From Blastococcus sp. PRF04-17 (GTDB taxonomy: Bacteria > Actinomycetota > Actinomycetes > Mycobacteriales > Geodermatophilaceae), in contig NZ_CP095412.1 of the NCBI RefSeq assembly GCF_023016265.1, positions 2,604,001-2,668,000 of the forward strand: a DNA stretch of 64,000 nt, in the 5' to 3' direction. The position numbers and the translations under genes are program-made. This document shows, piece by piece, positions 26,251-34,025 of the stretch. The notes beneath the pieces were generated by a model that searched no databases, had not been told where the DNA came from, and saw only the letters and a list, made by a program, of their open reading frames with translations. Each line of letters opens with the position of its first letter. Position 1 is the first letter of the stretch.

Positions 26251-27537
26251 TCAGGGTGAGGCGGTGATTGCGCGAATCAGATCGTTGGTGGGCACTGTGC
26301 TCGGCGGGAGGGTGGTGAGCAACAGCTCGTCTGCTGCGGCGCGGCTGCTGCGGGCTGCTGCGGTGTAGGTGAGACGAACGATGCGTTTGGAGATCCGCCA
26401 TTGCCTGACGCCTTCGGCCCGGGCGTCGTCCGCCGGGTTCATGCGGTCGCGCCCATAGAGCAGGCAGGATCCGAGCAGCTCCGGGTGGTAGTCGTACGAC
26501 AATATCCAGCGGTATCGCATCTTGCCGGTGAGATGGCGAGCCAGCTGTTCGTGGGCGAGGGTGTTGGGCCATCCTGCCGGAGCAGGGACGGTGCGTGGCG
26601 CCCGCACCTCCTGGTCGAATGAGGTGTTGTACAACTTTGCGGACTTGCGCAGGTATGGCGGGTCGAGATAGGCGACCACCTGGTCTGGGACGAGTGTCTT
26701 GTACACCGAGGCGGTGTTGTCCAGGGTGTCGCGCCAATCCATGCACCAGACGTCGATGAGTCGACCGGTGTCGTACAGATGGCCGACATACGCGACGCGA
26801 TCGGCCAGAGCGTCGGGGTTGAATCGGCAGCCGATGCTGTAGTCCGAGGTCTGGGTGCGGCCACCGATCGGCCCGGCACGGCCGTGGAGGATGCCGGAGA
26901 ACGTCGTGCGGTTGAGGAAGAGGCATTTGACGGCGGTCTCGAAACGGGCGGTCGACGGGCGCGCTCCGCTAGGGGGAGACCAGGCGCGCCAGTAGTCCCA
27001 GCGTTGCACAGCGCCCGCCGCGCCCGGGGCAATGTATTGCTCGTGCTCGGCGCGCATGCGTGCGATGAGGGCGTCGGTTTCGGAGGCGGCGACCTGCCAG
27101 AATGCGGCGACGAGTGGATCGGCGTCGGCAAGCAGGACACGCCGGACGGTGCCGTCGCCCACGAGGCGCAGGGAGGTGGAGGCGCCGCCGGCGAACGGTT
27201 CGACGAGCAGCTCGACGCCGCGGACCGACCGATTCCGGGAGGCGTCGCTCAGCAGCTGTCCGATGACTGGCGCGAGCCCGGTTTTCGAACCCGGATACCG
27301 CAGCGGGGTTTGGTAACGGGCGGTGGCCACGCCATGTGTGATGGCGGCGGGGTCGGCGTGGATACCGCGGGCGAGCTCGCTCGTGTAGCGAGTGGCCAGG
27401 CTGCCGCTCGCAGGAACAGCTGTGAGCGATGTCTCAGCTGCGGGCGCGGGCAGGCGCGCCTTCGACGTCTCGGCGTTCGCGACCGGATCACGCACCTCGA
27501 CGTCGGCGGGGCCCTGGGCCGCGGTCGCCGCGGTCAT
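26251..27537 (-). CDS. D12-class adenine-N6 DNA methyltransferase
   Basis: A 428-residue Dam/MboII-group methyltransferase that should methylate adenine with SAM. The order of motifs is that of the D12 class: PLRYPGSK at 78-85 (motif X), EPFAGGAS at 113-120 (motif I, SAM binding), ADADP near 138 (motif II), NRTTFSGI near 209, and the catalytic DPPY at 292-295 (motif IV). The first 70 residues are a Pro/Ala-rich extension. Its ATG at 27537 overlaps the nurA stop as ATGA. No restriction endonuclease gene is adjacent, so it probably marks self DNA for the HerA/NurA/helicase machinery; that is inference. Confidence 0.85.
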   Translation of the reverse strand: MTAATAAQGPADVEVRDPVANAETSKARLPAPAAETSLTAVPASGSLATRYTSELARGIHADPAAITHGVATARYQTPLRYPGSKTGLAPVIGQLLSDASRNRSVRGVELLVEPFAGGASTSLRLVGDGTVRRVLLADADPLVAAFWQVAASETDALIARMRAEHEQYIAPGAAGAVQRWDYWRAWSPPSGARPSTARFETAVKCLFLNRTTFSGILHGRAGPIGGRTQTSDYSIGCRFNPDALADRVAYVGHLYDTGRLIDVWCMDWRDTLDNTASVYKTLVPDQVVAYLDPPYLRKSAKLYNTSFDQEVRAPRTVPAPAGWPNTLAHEQLARHLTGKMRYRWILSYDYHPELLGSCLLYGRDRMNPADDARAEGVRQWRISKRIVRLTYTAAARSSRAAADELLLTTLPPSTVPTNDLIRAITASP

Positions 27538-28921
27538 GCCGGTCGGCCGGGCGAAGGCGTGGGCTGATCCATACCCAGCTTGCGTCTGGCGACGAGCCTA
27601 AGGACGTCGGTGCCGACTCCGATCGGGAATGCCGCCTTTCCGTGCGCTGCCGCGACCGGGATGATCCCGTCGCGGTACATCGATGAGCCGGTCCGGTCGA
27701 TGACGTCCAGGATGGCGCCAAGCGTGGGATAGCCGTCAGGACCGGGCTGTCCGCCGCCGGCGGCGTAGGCGGGCCCTGCGGCGGGCATGACGGTCGGCAC
27801 CACGACGCGCCCGTCAAGCGAGCGGTAGATGAACTTGCGGCCCCAGTAGGTTTCCTTGCCGTAGTTGGCGGGGTCGGCGGTGTTGGCGATCCGGGCGATG
27901 ACCGCGGCGTCGCAGACCAGCAGGTCGCCGGGCGCCAGCACGTCGTGACGGGCGAGCTGGCGGGCGTAGTCGACCATTGCGCCGCTCTTCTCGATGCCGC
28001 AGAGGTAGGGCGCGTTGCCGGGAGTGGTCGCGGCCATGGCTTGGAAGTAGGTCTCCGCCCGCCCGCGGAGCTTGGCCGGCTCGCCGTACATCGCCAGTGG
28101 CCCGTCGACGAGGAACAGCGTGGAGGCCAGCAGGTCACCGCGGGACTGCTCCCACAACAGGGTCGTCAGCCCCACGAGGACGAGCAGTTCGACGACCGAC
28201 CGAAGCCGCCGAGGGGTTCCTCGTTGCGGCCCTCTTCGCTGACTGCTTCCTGCAGGCGCAGGGTGTCGGTCGGGTGCAGGGCCAGACCACACCCCGTACA
28301 CGGTGCGCCATCGGCGGGCACCGGAACGTCGTCGGTGCCGCATTCGGGTGCCGGGCAGTGCACCGGCACGTGCGGCGCCGGGGTGCCCGGGGTGCCGTGC
28401 ACCAGCATGAGCAGGTCGAGCAGGCTCTGGTCGAGTCGGTTGACCTGAACCTTTTTCGTGGCGAACAGCTGGGCGACGAGTTCACGCCACGAGGTGGCGA
28501 TGTCGATGCCCGGGCGGGTGTACGCGCCGGCCACGGGCAGATCGAGGGATACCAGTGCGCTGTTGACGGCCTCCGCGATCGCGACTGGGTCGACGAAGCG
28601 CTGCGCACGCTGGTTCTCCATGACCTCGAGGTCGACGAACGCGGCCGCGGCCTGGGCGTAGCCGTACACGACCGAGGGCATGCCGTCGCGCACCGATTCG
28701 ACGACGTGTGACCCGTCGATGGCCAGCGCGGCCTTCAGTGCCGGGGCGGGCCGCGGCAGGTCGCTGCGCGGCCGGATTCGGTCCCGCAGCCAGGTCGTGT
28801 CGCCGAGTCGTTCGCCGGGCACGAAGAAGTCGGCCTTGTCGGCCAGGGCCCGGACCGCGGCCGTCGCATGGCCGAGGCGGGAGGCGCGTTCGAACCCGCC
28901 GGAGAAGGTTTCGTACGGCAC
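27534..28921 (-). pseudogene. NurA-domain nuclease, frameshifted
   Basis: NurA is the nuclease partner of HerA in DNA end processing and in several antiviral systems. The N-terminal half runs from GTG at 28921 and contains the active-site motif LAIDGSHVV (Asp69) and a four-Cys cluster (CPAPECGTDD, CTGCGLAL). The frame breaks at GGTCGGTC (28194-28201). The next frame carries VVELLVLVGLTTLLWEQ, then FLVDGPLAMYG with the second conserved Asp, and ends at 27534. One extra GGTC unit would give an uninterrupted gene of about 460 codons. The start lies 5 nt after the herA stop, and the end overlaps the methyltransferase. Confidence 0.8.
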
Positions 28922-28926
28922 GTCGG

Positions 28927-30981
28927 TCAGCCGTGGCCCGCGGCCAGCGGCGGATCGCCGGCCGCGGCGCGTGCCTCATTGACCAGACTCGCGTCGTACT
29001 TCTCAATCTGCACGGGCACGATGAACGGCGAGGACAACGTCTTGAGCCGGACGTAGCCGCGGTCCTCGGAGGAGAGGACCGCGTCGGCGAACGAGCCGAA
29101 GTCGTAGAACTTGCTCAGCTCGTTCAGCTCGGTGCGATTGTTCAGATGCGCCACGACCCAGTTGGCGGTGTTGGCCTTCACCTGATGGGCGACACCGGAG
29201 ACCTCCTGGGTGGCGTAGAGCATGCCGATCCGCAGCTTCGCCGCCTCCTTCGCCAGCTTCACCCACACGTCCCCGTCATCGCCGTACTTCTTCGTCGAGA
29301 ACAGGTTATGCGCCTCTTCGAGCATCACCTGGATCGAAGGCGGCTCCTGCCCGGAGGTGAACGCGGTCGTCTGGTGCTTCAGCAGGCGGCGGGTGATGGC
29401 CTCGGACAGGGTGGCGATCACCGCCGGCGTGCCGATATGCAGGTCGACGATGACGATCAGCCCGTGGCACAGGTTGCGGTAGATCTCATCGGCGACGTCG
29501 GCGGCCGTGTCCGGGTTGTGGAACGGGCGAAGGTCGTTGAGATTGCGCCATCCCCGGACCTGTCGACCGCCGCTGCTGGCGGTGTAGATCGGTTCGGTGG
29601 CCTGCCAGATGGGGTTGTCGCAGAACTCGACCGCCGGTTGTGCGCCAGCGTCACGGAGGGCGAGGGTCGCGTCGACCAACGTCTGGATCTGGTTGCCGGC
29701 GACCGCACACATGCCGGAATTGCCCATGAGCCGGAACGGGCTCTGGCGGGCCTGGTTGGTGATCGCGTCCCGCAGCTCGGACTTGATCGGCAGCACGATC
29801 GAGTACGGGTTGGTGGAGCCGGGGTTGCGCTGCGGCGCGGTGAACCCCGCCCGCAGCAGCGCGGCATACAACAGCAGCCGGCCGCGCTGCGCGTGTGCAG
29901 TGCGTCGCCGATCACCGTCGACGTCACCGAACTCCGTGCCGGCGAAGTCCCGGACGTAGCCGGAGTTGCCGTCCGTGCGCAGCTGCTCGGCGATCATGCT
30001 CTGCACGGCCTCGATCTGGGCCGGGTCGAAAAAGTTGATCCCGAGCGGCCGGACGTGGGCCTGCTCGCCTCCAGCGCCGAAGCGGTAGATGCGGACATGG
30101 CGGTCGCCGATGGCCGCGATCGCGGTGCCGTCCTGGGTGTTGTCGTTGGCGTACTCGCCCTGCGGATCGAAGATCAGCTGGCCGATCGGCGGCTGCCCAC
30201 ATGCCTTGCGCTGAGCCGACACCAGGAACGTTCGAGCGACGATGATCTTGGCGGTGTTGGACTTGCCGGTGCGGGTCATGCCGAGCAGGCCGGTCTTGTG
30301 CCCGATGAAGTCGTGGATGTTCACCGCGACCGCGGCGTCGGCCTGCTTGGCGGCCAGGGCACGGCGCCTGGTCGCCGAGTACCGGACGCTGCCGATACGT
30401 ACCTGTTCCACGGGGTGCGGCGAAGGCTTCAGGTAGCTGGCGATCGTCGACAGGCCCTCCCCGATCGGCTTCAGCACCCGGTAGGTGGAGGTGGCGTAGA
30501 AGTTGTCGACGTCGGCCCCGAACTCCAGCCGCCGGGTTCCGTCCAGGTCGTCTTCGTAGAACGTCCCCAGGATCCGGCAGCGCAGTCCGGTGAACGACGC
30601 ACGGTTCCTCGTGAACGGGTCCAGGTCGACGTCAAGCACCACCGATGGCGAGGCGTCCCGGTGTCGGGAGAGAGCGTCACGCAAGGCCTCCTCGCGGACC
30701 GCGTGCAGGTCTGCCTCCAGGCTCAGCGGCGCCGTTCCCTCGACGCGCAGCAGTAGAACCTCATCATCGTCGTTGCCCTCGGCGTTGACGTCGCGAGCCG
30801 TCGCCAGCAGGAACGCGAACTGCGGGATGCCGCCGGCGTCGAACTTCCAGGTGTCGTGGGTGAGCACCACCGCCTCGTGATAGTCCAGACGCTGGATCGC
30901 GCCGATGCGCTGCGCCCGGTTCGGCGCCAGCAGCTCCGCCTCGAGCAGCGTTCCTGCACCCACGCCCGGAATCAGATCCAC
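28927..30981 (-). CDS. HerA-like ATPase (DUF87)
   Basis: A 684-residue hexameric DNA translocase of the HerA/FtsK superfamily. It has an N-terminal HAS-barrel-like region, Walker A GLLGMTRTGKSNTAK at about 231-245, LIFDPQGEYAND near 269 and the Walker B region SIQVMLEEAHNLFS near 575. The arginine-finger region is LRIGMLYATQEVSGVAHQVK followed by ANTANWVVAHLNN. It is the first gene of the six-gene array, with nurA only 5 nt behind it, matching the usual HerA-NurA pairing. The ATG at 30981 fits family length. HerA loads and drives NurA; the methyltransferase and helicase genes behind suggest a defence role rather than recombination repair. Confidence 0.9.
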   Translation of the reverse strand: MDLIPGVGAGTLLEAELLAPNRAQRIGAIQRLDYHEAVVLTHDTWKFDAGGIPQFAFLLATARDVNAEGNDDDEVLLLRVEGTAPLSLEADLHAVREEALRDALSRHRDASPSVVLDVDLDPFTRNRASFTGLRCRILGTFYEDDLDGTRRLEFGADVDNFYATSTYRVLKPIGEGLSTIASYLKPSPHPVEQVRIGSVRYSATRRRALAAKQADAAVAVNIHDFIGHKTGLLGMTRTGKSNTAKIIVARTFLVSAQRKACGQPPIGQLIFDPQGEYANDNTQDGTAIAAIGDRHVRIYRFGAGGEQAHVRPLGINFFDPAQIEAVQSMIAEQLRTDGNSGYVRDFAGTEFGDVDGDRRRTAHAQRGRLLLYAALLRAGFTAPQRNPGSTNPYSIVLPIKSELRDAITNQARQSPFRLMGNSGMCAVAGNQIQTLVDATLALRDAGAQPAVEFCDNPIWQATEPIYTASSGGRQVRGWRNLNDLRPFHNPDTAADVADEIYRNLCHGLIVIVDLHIGTPAVIATLSEAITRRLLKHQTTAFTSGQEPPSIQVMLEEAHNLFSTKKYGDDGDVWVKLAKEAAKLRIGMLYATQEVSGVAHQVKANTANWVVAHLNNRTELNELSKFYDFGSFADAVLSSEDRGYVRLKTLSSPFIVPVQIEKYDASLVNEARAAAGDPPLAAGHG

Positions 30982-31282
30982 GACGAACCCTTCCTGCGGC
31001 TACCGATCAGGCCCAGGATCATGCCACTGCGTAGCGGTGAGATGACGAACCCCTCTGCCTGCGTGGCGGGCAGGCATCTGTAACGGGTGACCCCACCAGC
31101 AGGCTCAGCGGCGTGTCGGGCGGCCGGCGGCGGCGGTGTGCCCGGGCGGGCATCGCCGTGCCGGCGGTCATGCGCGACGGCCTCAACGACTACCTGAGGG
31201 TGCATCTGGCCTTGCTGACGGCTTGGGGTGTCCCGGCGTGCGCATCCGTGGGCTGCACCGGGGGTTTGCTGTGCGCTGCGGG
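30982..31282. other. Gap between herA and the transfer block
   Basis: No gene is seen. The stretch should contain the promoter of the herA array and the end of the conjugation transcript. I found no convincing terminator or operator. Confidence 0.4.
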
Positions 31283-32611
31283 TCAGCGCGCGGGTGGGCC
31301 GGGGTGGGGCGTGTGTCGGTGCCCCGCCATGGGTGTGATCCCCCCGGCCGCGAGGGCTCGCTCGACGGCTTGGACCTGGCTGAGCAGCCGCTCGGGTCCG
31401 CTCGATCGTCGGACCTGCTCGGCGTAGTGGCCGGCCAGGTGCCGCTGGACGGCCGCTGCGGCTGGGGCGGCGCGGTTGAGGATGTCGGCGAGCGCGGCTG
31501 ACAGGGCGCCGGCCCGGTGCACTGCCCGGCGCAGTCGTTCGAGGTCGGCGCCACGGGCCTGGACGCGGTGGCCGGCAATGACGGCACGCACCCGCTGCTC
31601 GGGCATGTCATCCATGGGCGGCAGGTCGCGGGCGTAGGCGTACAGCTGTCCGGTGCGGGACCAGCGCTGGACGACGGTGGCGAGTTGGTCGGCGAGGATC
31701 GGCAGCTGGTTGGCCAGCCGCTGCAGACCGCTCACCTTGTGCGCCGGAGTGTCTCGGCAGCGCAAGGCCGACGGGTCGGGCTGGGGGCCCAAGTCTGCGC
31801 GCAGCGCGTCGACGAGCGCCCGCGCCCACCCGACAGCGCCCCGAGGATCGGCCGGCCTGGTTCGTCGACCGTCGTCGAACGCCATTGATGCCCGGCCGGC
31901 CAGCTGCCACGCGGCTGCTGTGGTCTCCCAGCGGCGGGAGCCTTCACCGGCCGCTGCGGCGGTCACGGCGAGGGCGTAGCGGCTGCCGACCATCGCGGTG
32001 GCGATGATGGCCCGGAACTGCCGCAGGGTCAGGTCATCCTCGCGGCAGGCCCGGTCGAGTGCGGTGACGAGTGCCGCCGCGGCGTCGGGCACGCTGGCTC
32101 CTCCCTCCGGTGCGGGCATCGGCACCAGCCGGTCGAGTAGCGCGGCGGCGGCGGGGGTCGGGGGGTCGGTGAGGGCGTCACGCTCCACCGTGGCGGCCAG
32201 CCGGCGGACAGCGCCGAGTTCGGCGACGGCGGCCTGGGGCAGCAGCCGGCGGGCAAGCGCCGCGCAGTGGTCGGCGGCTTCGGCGACTGCGACGGTGACC
32301 GCCCACCGATGGGAGCGGCCCATGATCAGCCGGTCGCGGCCGATGAGGTCGGCGGCCGCGCCGGCGAGGTCGGTGAGCGGTCCGCCGGTGGGTGGCCACA
32401 GCCGGCCGGCGGTGCTGCAGGCGGCGCCGAGCAGGGCGGCGGCGCGTTGTCGTGGGCTGTCGGCGGGGGTGAGTCCGTCGTGGGTCAGGCCGGCGAGCGC
32501 GCGACCGAGGTGCGCCAGCGCGCCCGTGACGTCTTCGATGCTGGTCGACGTCGTGGCTGTGCTGGCCTGCTCGGTGAGGCCGTCGAGGAGTTGCTGCAGG
32601 GTGGTGGCCAC
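31283..32611 (-). CDS. Unrecognised helical protein of the transfer block
   Basis: I do not recognise this 442-residue protein. It is almost entirely Ala/Leu/Arg-rich predicted helix with no signal peptide, membrane segment or catalytic motif (for example DAAAALVTALDRACREDDLT; ANQLPILADQLATVVQRWS). It is the last gene of the minus-strand type IV secretion run, 3 nt after the next gene upstream. A structural or DNA-binding helper in conjugation is possible but unproven. Confidence 0.7.
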   Translation of the reverse strand: MATTLQQLLDGLTEQASTATTSTSIEDVTGALAHLGRALAGLTHDGLTPADSPRQRAAALLGAACSTAGRLWPPTGGPLTDLAGAAADLIGRDRLIMGRSHRWAVTVAVAEAADHCAALARRLLPQAAVAELGAVRRLAATVERDALTDPPTPAAAALLDRLVPMPAPEGGASVPDAAAALVTALDRACREDDLTLRQFRAIIATAMVGSRYALAVTAAAAGEGSRRWETTAAAWQLAGRASMAFDDGRRTRPADPRGAVGWARALVDALRADLGPQPDPSALRCRDTPAHKVSGLQRLANQLPILADQLATVVQRWSRTGQLYAYARDLPPMDDMPEQRVRAVIAGHRVQARGADLERLRRAVHRAGALSAALADILNRAAPAAAAVQRHLAGHYAEQVRRSSGPERLLSQVQAVERALAAGGITPMAGHRHTPHPGPPAR

Positions 32612-32614
32612 CGG

Positions 32615-32911
32615 TCAACCCAGCCCGCGTAGGGCCCGCCGGGCGGCACGAGCGGCGTCACGGACCGGATCGCTGGCGAAGGTGTCGGGATGCAGCAGAG
32701 CGAGGGCGCCCATGGCCGCGCGGATGCTCGCCCGCGGGTCGCCGTCGATCAGCGGGGTGCGTTCGGCGCGGCCGCCGGCGAGCTCGAGCAGTTCGGCGGC
32801 GTACAGGCACTCGACGATTACCTGGGCCGGCACCTGGTCGAAGTCGGCGCCGACGGCGTCGAGCAGCGAGGCGGCGTAGCTGAGCGGGTCGGTGGGCGCG
32901 TCGAGGCTCAT
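32615..32911 (-). CDS. Small unrecognised protein of the transfer block
   Basis: A 98-residue acidic protein, starting MSLDAPTDPLSYAASLLDAV, that ends in the arginine-rich tail DAARAARRALRGLG. No family recognised. The ATG at 32911 overlaps the stop of the preceding gene as ATGA, and the next gene begins 3 nt after its stop. This tight packing supports it as a real coupled gene. Confidence 0.7.
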   Translation of the reverse strand: MSLDAPTDPLSYAASLLDAVGADFDQVPAQVIVECLYAAELLELAGGRAERTPLIDGDPRASIRAAMGALALLHPDTFASDPVRDAARAARRALRGLG

Positions 32912-33492
32912 GTGTCTCCTTCATCAGCGGGGTGGGTCGAGGCTGCGTCGCTGCGGCCCCCGGGTGGGGTGCCGGGGCGGATCTGTGGACGGTCTGTGGC
33001 GGTGTGCGCAGCCACGCCGGCACCGGGTGGGTGCAGCACGGGCAGGCTGAGGACGGCGGCCGGGCAGTCGTCGAGCAGCCGCCAGTGCAGCTCCCGGCCG
33101 GGATGCCGAGCGGGTAGCGATGCGGCGGCGGCGAGTTCCGGCAGCCGTGTCGCCACGTCGTAGCCGGTGAGGCAGGCGCGGGTCAGCGCGGCGGCCAGCG
33201 GCGGCCAGTCCGGGCCCGCCACCAGACGGGGATCGATCCGCGCCACGGTCGCCTGCCAGGCACTCGTGGCGAACTCCTGGTCACCGGAGGCGTCGTCCGG
33301 TTCGCTTTCCAGGTCCGCAGCGACCAGCAGGATGTGTGCCGCGATGGCGCGCCGCCGGCGCTCGGTTGGCGCGTCGCGCCAGGCAGCCAGCAGCTGCGGG
33401 GTGTGCCGGGTCATCCAGCGGCGGCTGACCCGCACGCCGCCGATTAGCGCCACCCAGTCGTCTCGGTCGTTCCCTCGCGCAGACGTGCTCAT
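32908..33492 (-). CDS. Unrecognised protein of the transfer block
   Basis: A 194-residue soluble protein starting at ATG 33492 (MSTSARGNDRDDWVALIGGV), overlapping its upstream neighbour as ATGA. Helical segments with conserved-looking aromatic positions (RRWMTRHTPQLLAAWRDAP; GDQEFATSAWQATVARI) precede a Pro/Gly-rich disordered tail. I recognise no catalytic motif. Its fixed place among coupled transfer genes suggests an accessory conjugation role. Confidence 0.7.
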   Translation of the reverse strand: MSTSARGNDRDDWVALIGGVRVSRRWMTRHTPQLLAAWRDAPTERRRRAIAAHILLVAADLESEPDDASGDQEFATSAWQATVARIDPRLVAGPDWPPLAAALTRACLTGYDVATRLPELAAAASLPARHPGRELHWRLLDDCPAAVLSLPVLHPPGAGVAAHTATDRPQIRPGTPPGGRSDAASTHPADEGDT

Positions 33493-34025
33493 GACCGGTT
33501 CCCTTCCTCGACGTCGAGGTCGCCGTCGAACATCGCGTGCCGCGCGGCCGACGCCGGGGGGCTGTCGTAGTCGGCGGCCCAGGACCGGGCGGGCCAGTCG
33601 AGGTGGCGGCCGGGTGGGCAGCCGATGCCGAGGCGCTCGGCCATCCGGGCGTGGAAGGCGGGCAGCGCGTAGCGGTGCCACTCCTCCAGCGCGTGCGGGC
33701 CGGTGGCGTCGGCGGCGGCCAGCCGCAGGCAGGCGAGCACCGCCAGCTCGTGCACCAGATGCGGGTGGCGCGGCCAGCAGGAGGGGATGGCGTGCGTGGT
33801 CTGCCAGGCGTAGGCGTGGTTGAGCCAGGCGGCGACCCGGTCCAGCCAGGGCCACAACTGCGCTCGCAGCCGTGGCTCGCAGGCGGCCGGGTCCCAGGGG
33901 CGGTCCAGCAGGTGCAGCCCGGTGAGCGGAAGGCCGGCCTCCTCGACCTGCCGCAGCTGGTCCACGGCTGCGCGGACCTCCTGCGGCGGTCGGGGGAAGG
34001 AGAGCGCCATGGCCGGGGTGGTCAT
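33489..34025 (-). CDS. Unrecognised DUF-like protein next to the coupling protein
   Basis: A 178-residue soluble protein from ATG at 34025 (MTTPAMALSFPRPPQEVRAA), overlapping the coupling-protein stop as ATGA. It is rich in Trp and His (PWLDRVAAWLNHAYAWQTTH; CWPRHPHLVHELAVLACLRL), a pattern seen in unnamed proteins of actinobacterial conjugation clusters. An alternative start upstream lies inside the coupling-protein gene and is unlikely. Confidence 0.7.
   Translation of the reverse strand: MTTPAMALSFPRPPQEVRAAVDQLRQVEEAGLPLTGLHLLDRPWDPAACEPRLRAQLWPWLDRVAAWLNHAYAWQTTHAIPSCWPRHPHLVHELAVLACLRLAAADATGPHALEEWHRYALPAFHARMAERLGIGCPPGRHLDWPARSWAADYDSPPASAARHAMFDGDLDVEEGNRS

Noticed and set aside
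26251-27537. A classic type II restriction-modification pair
   Set aside because: No restriction endonuclease gene adjoins the methyltransferase. The neighbour that overlaps it is NurA-like.
27534-28921. Programmed frameshift in nurA
   Set aside because: There is no slippery heptamer or downstream structure. The GGTC repeat explains the shift as a simple gain or loss of a unit.
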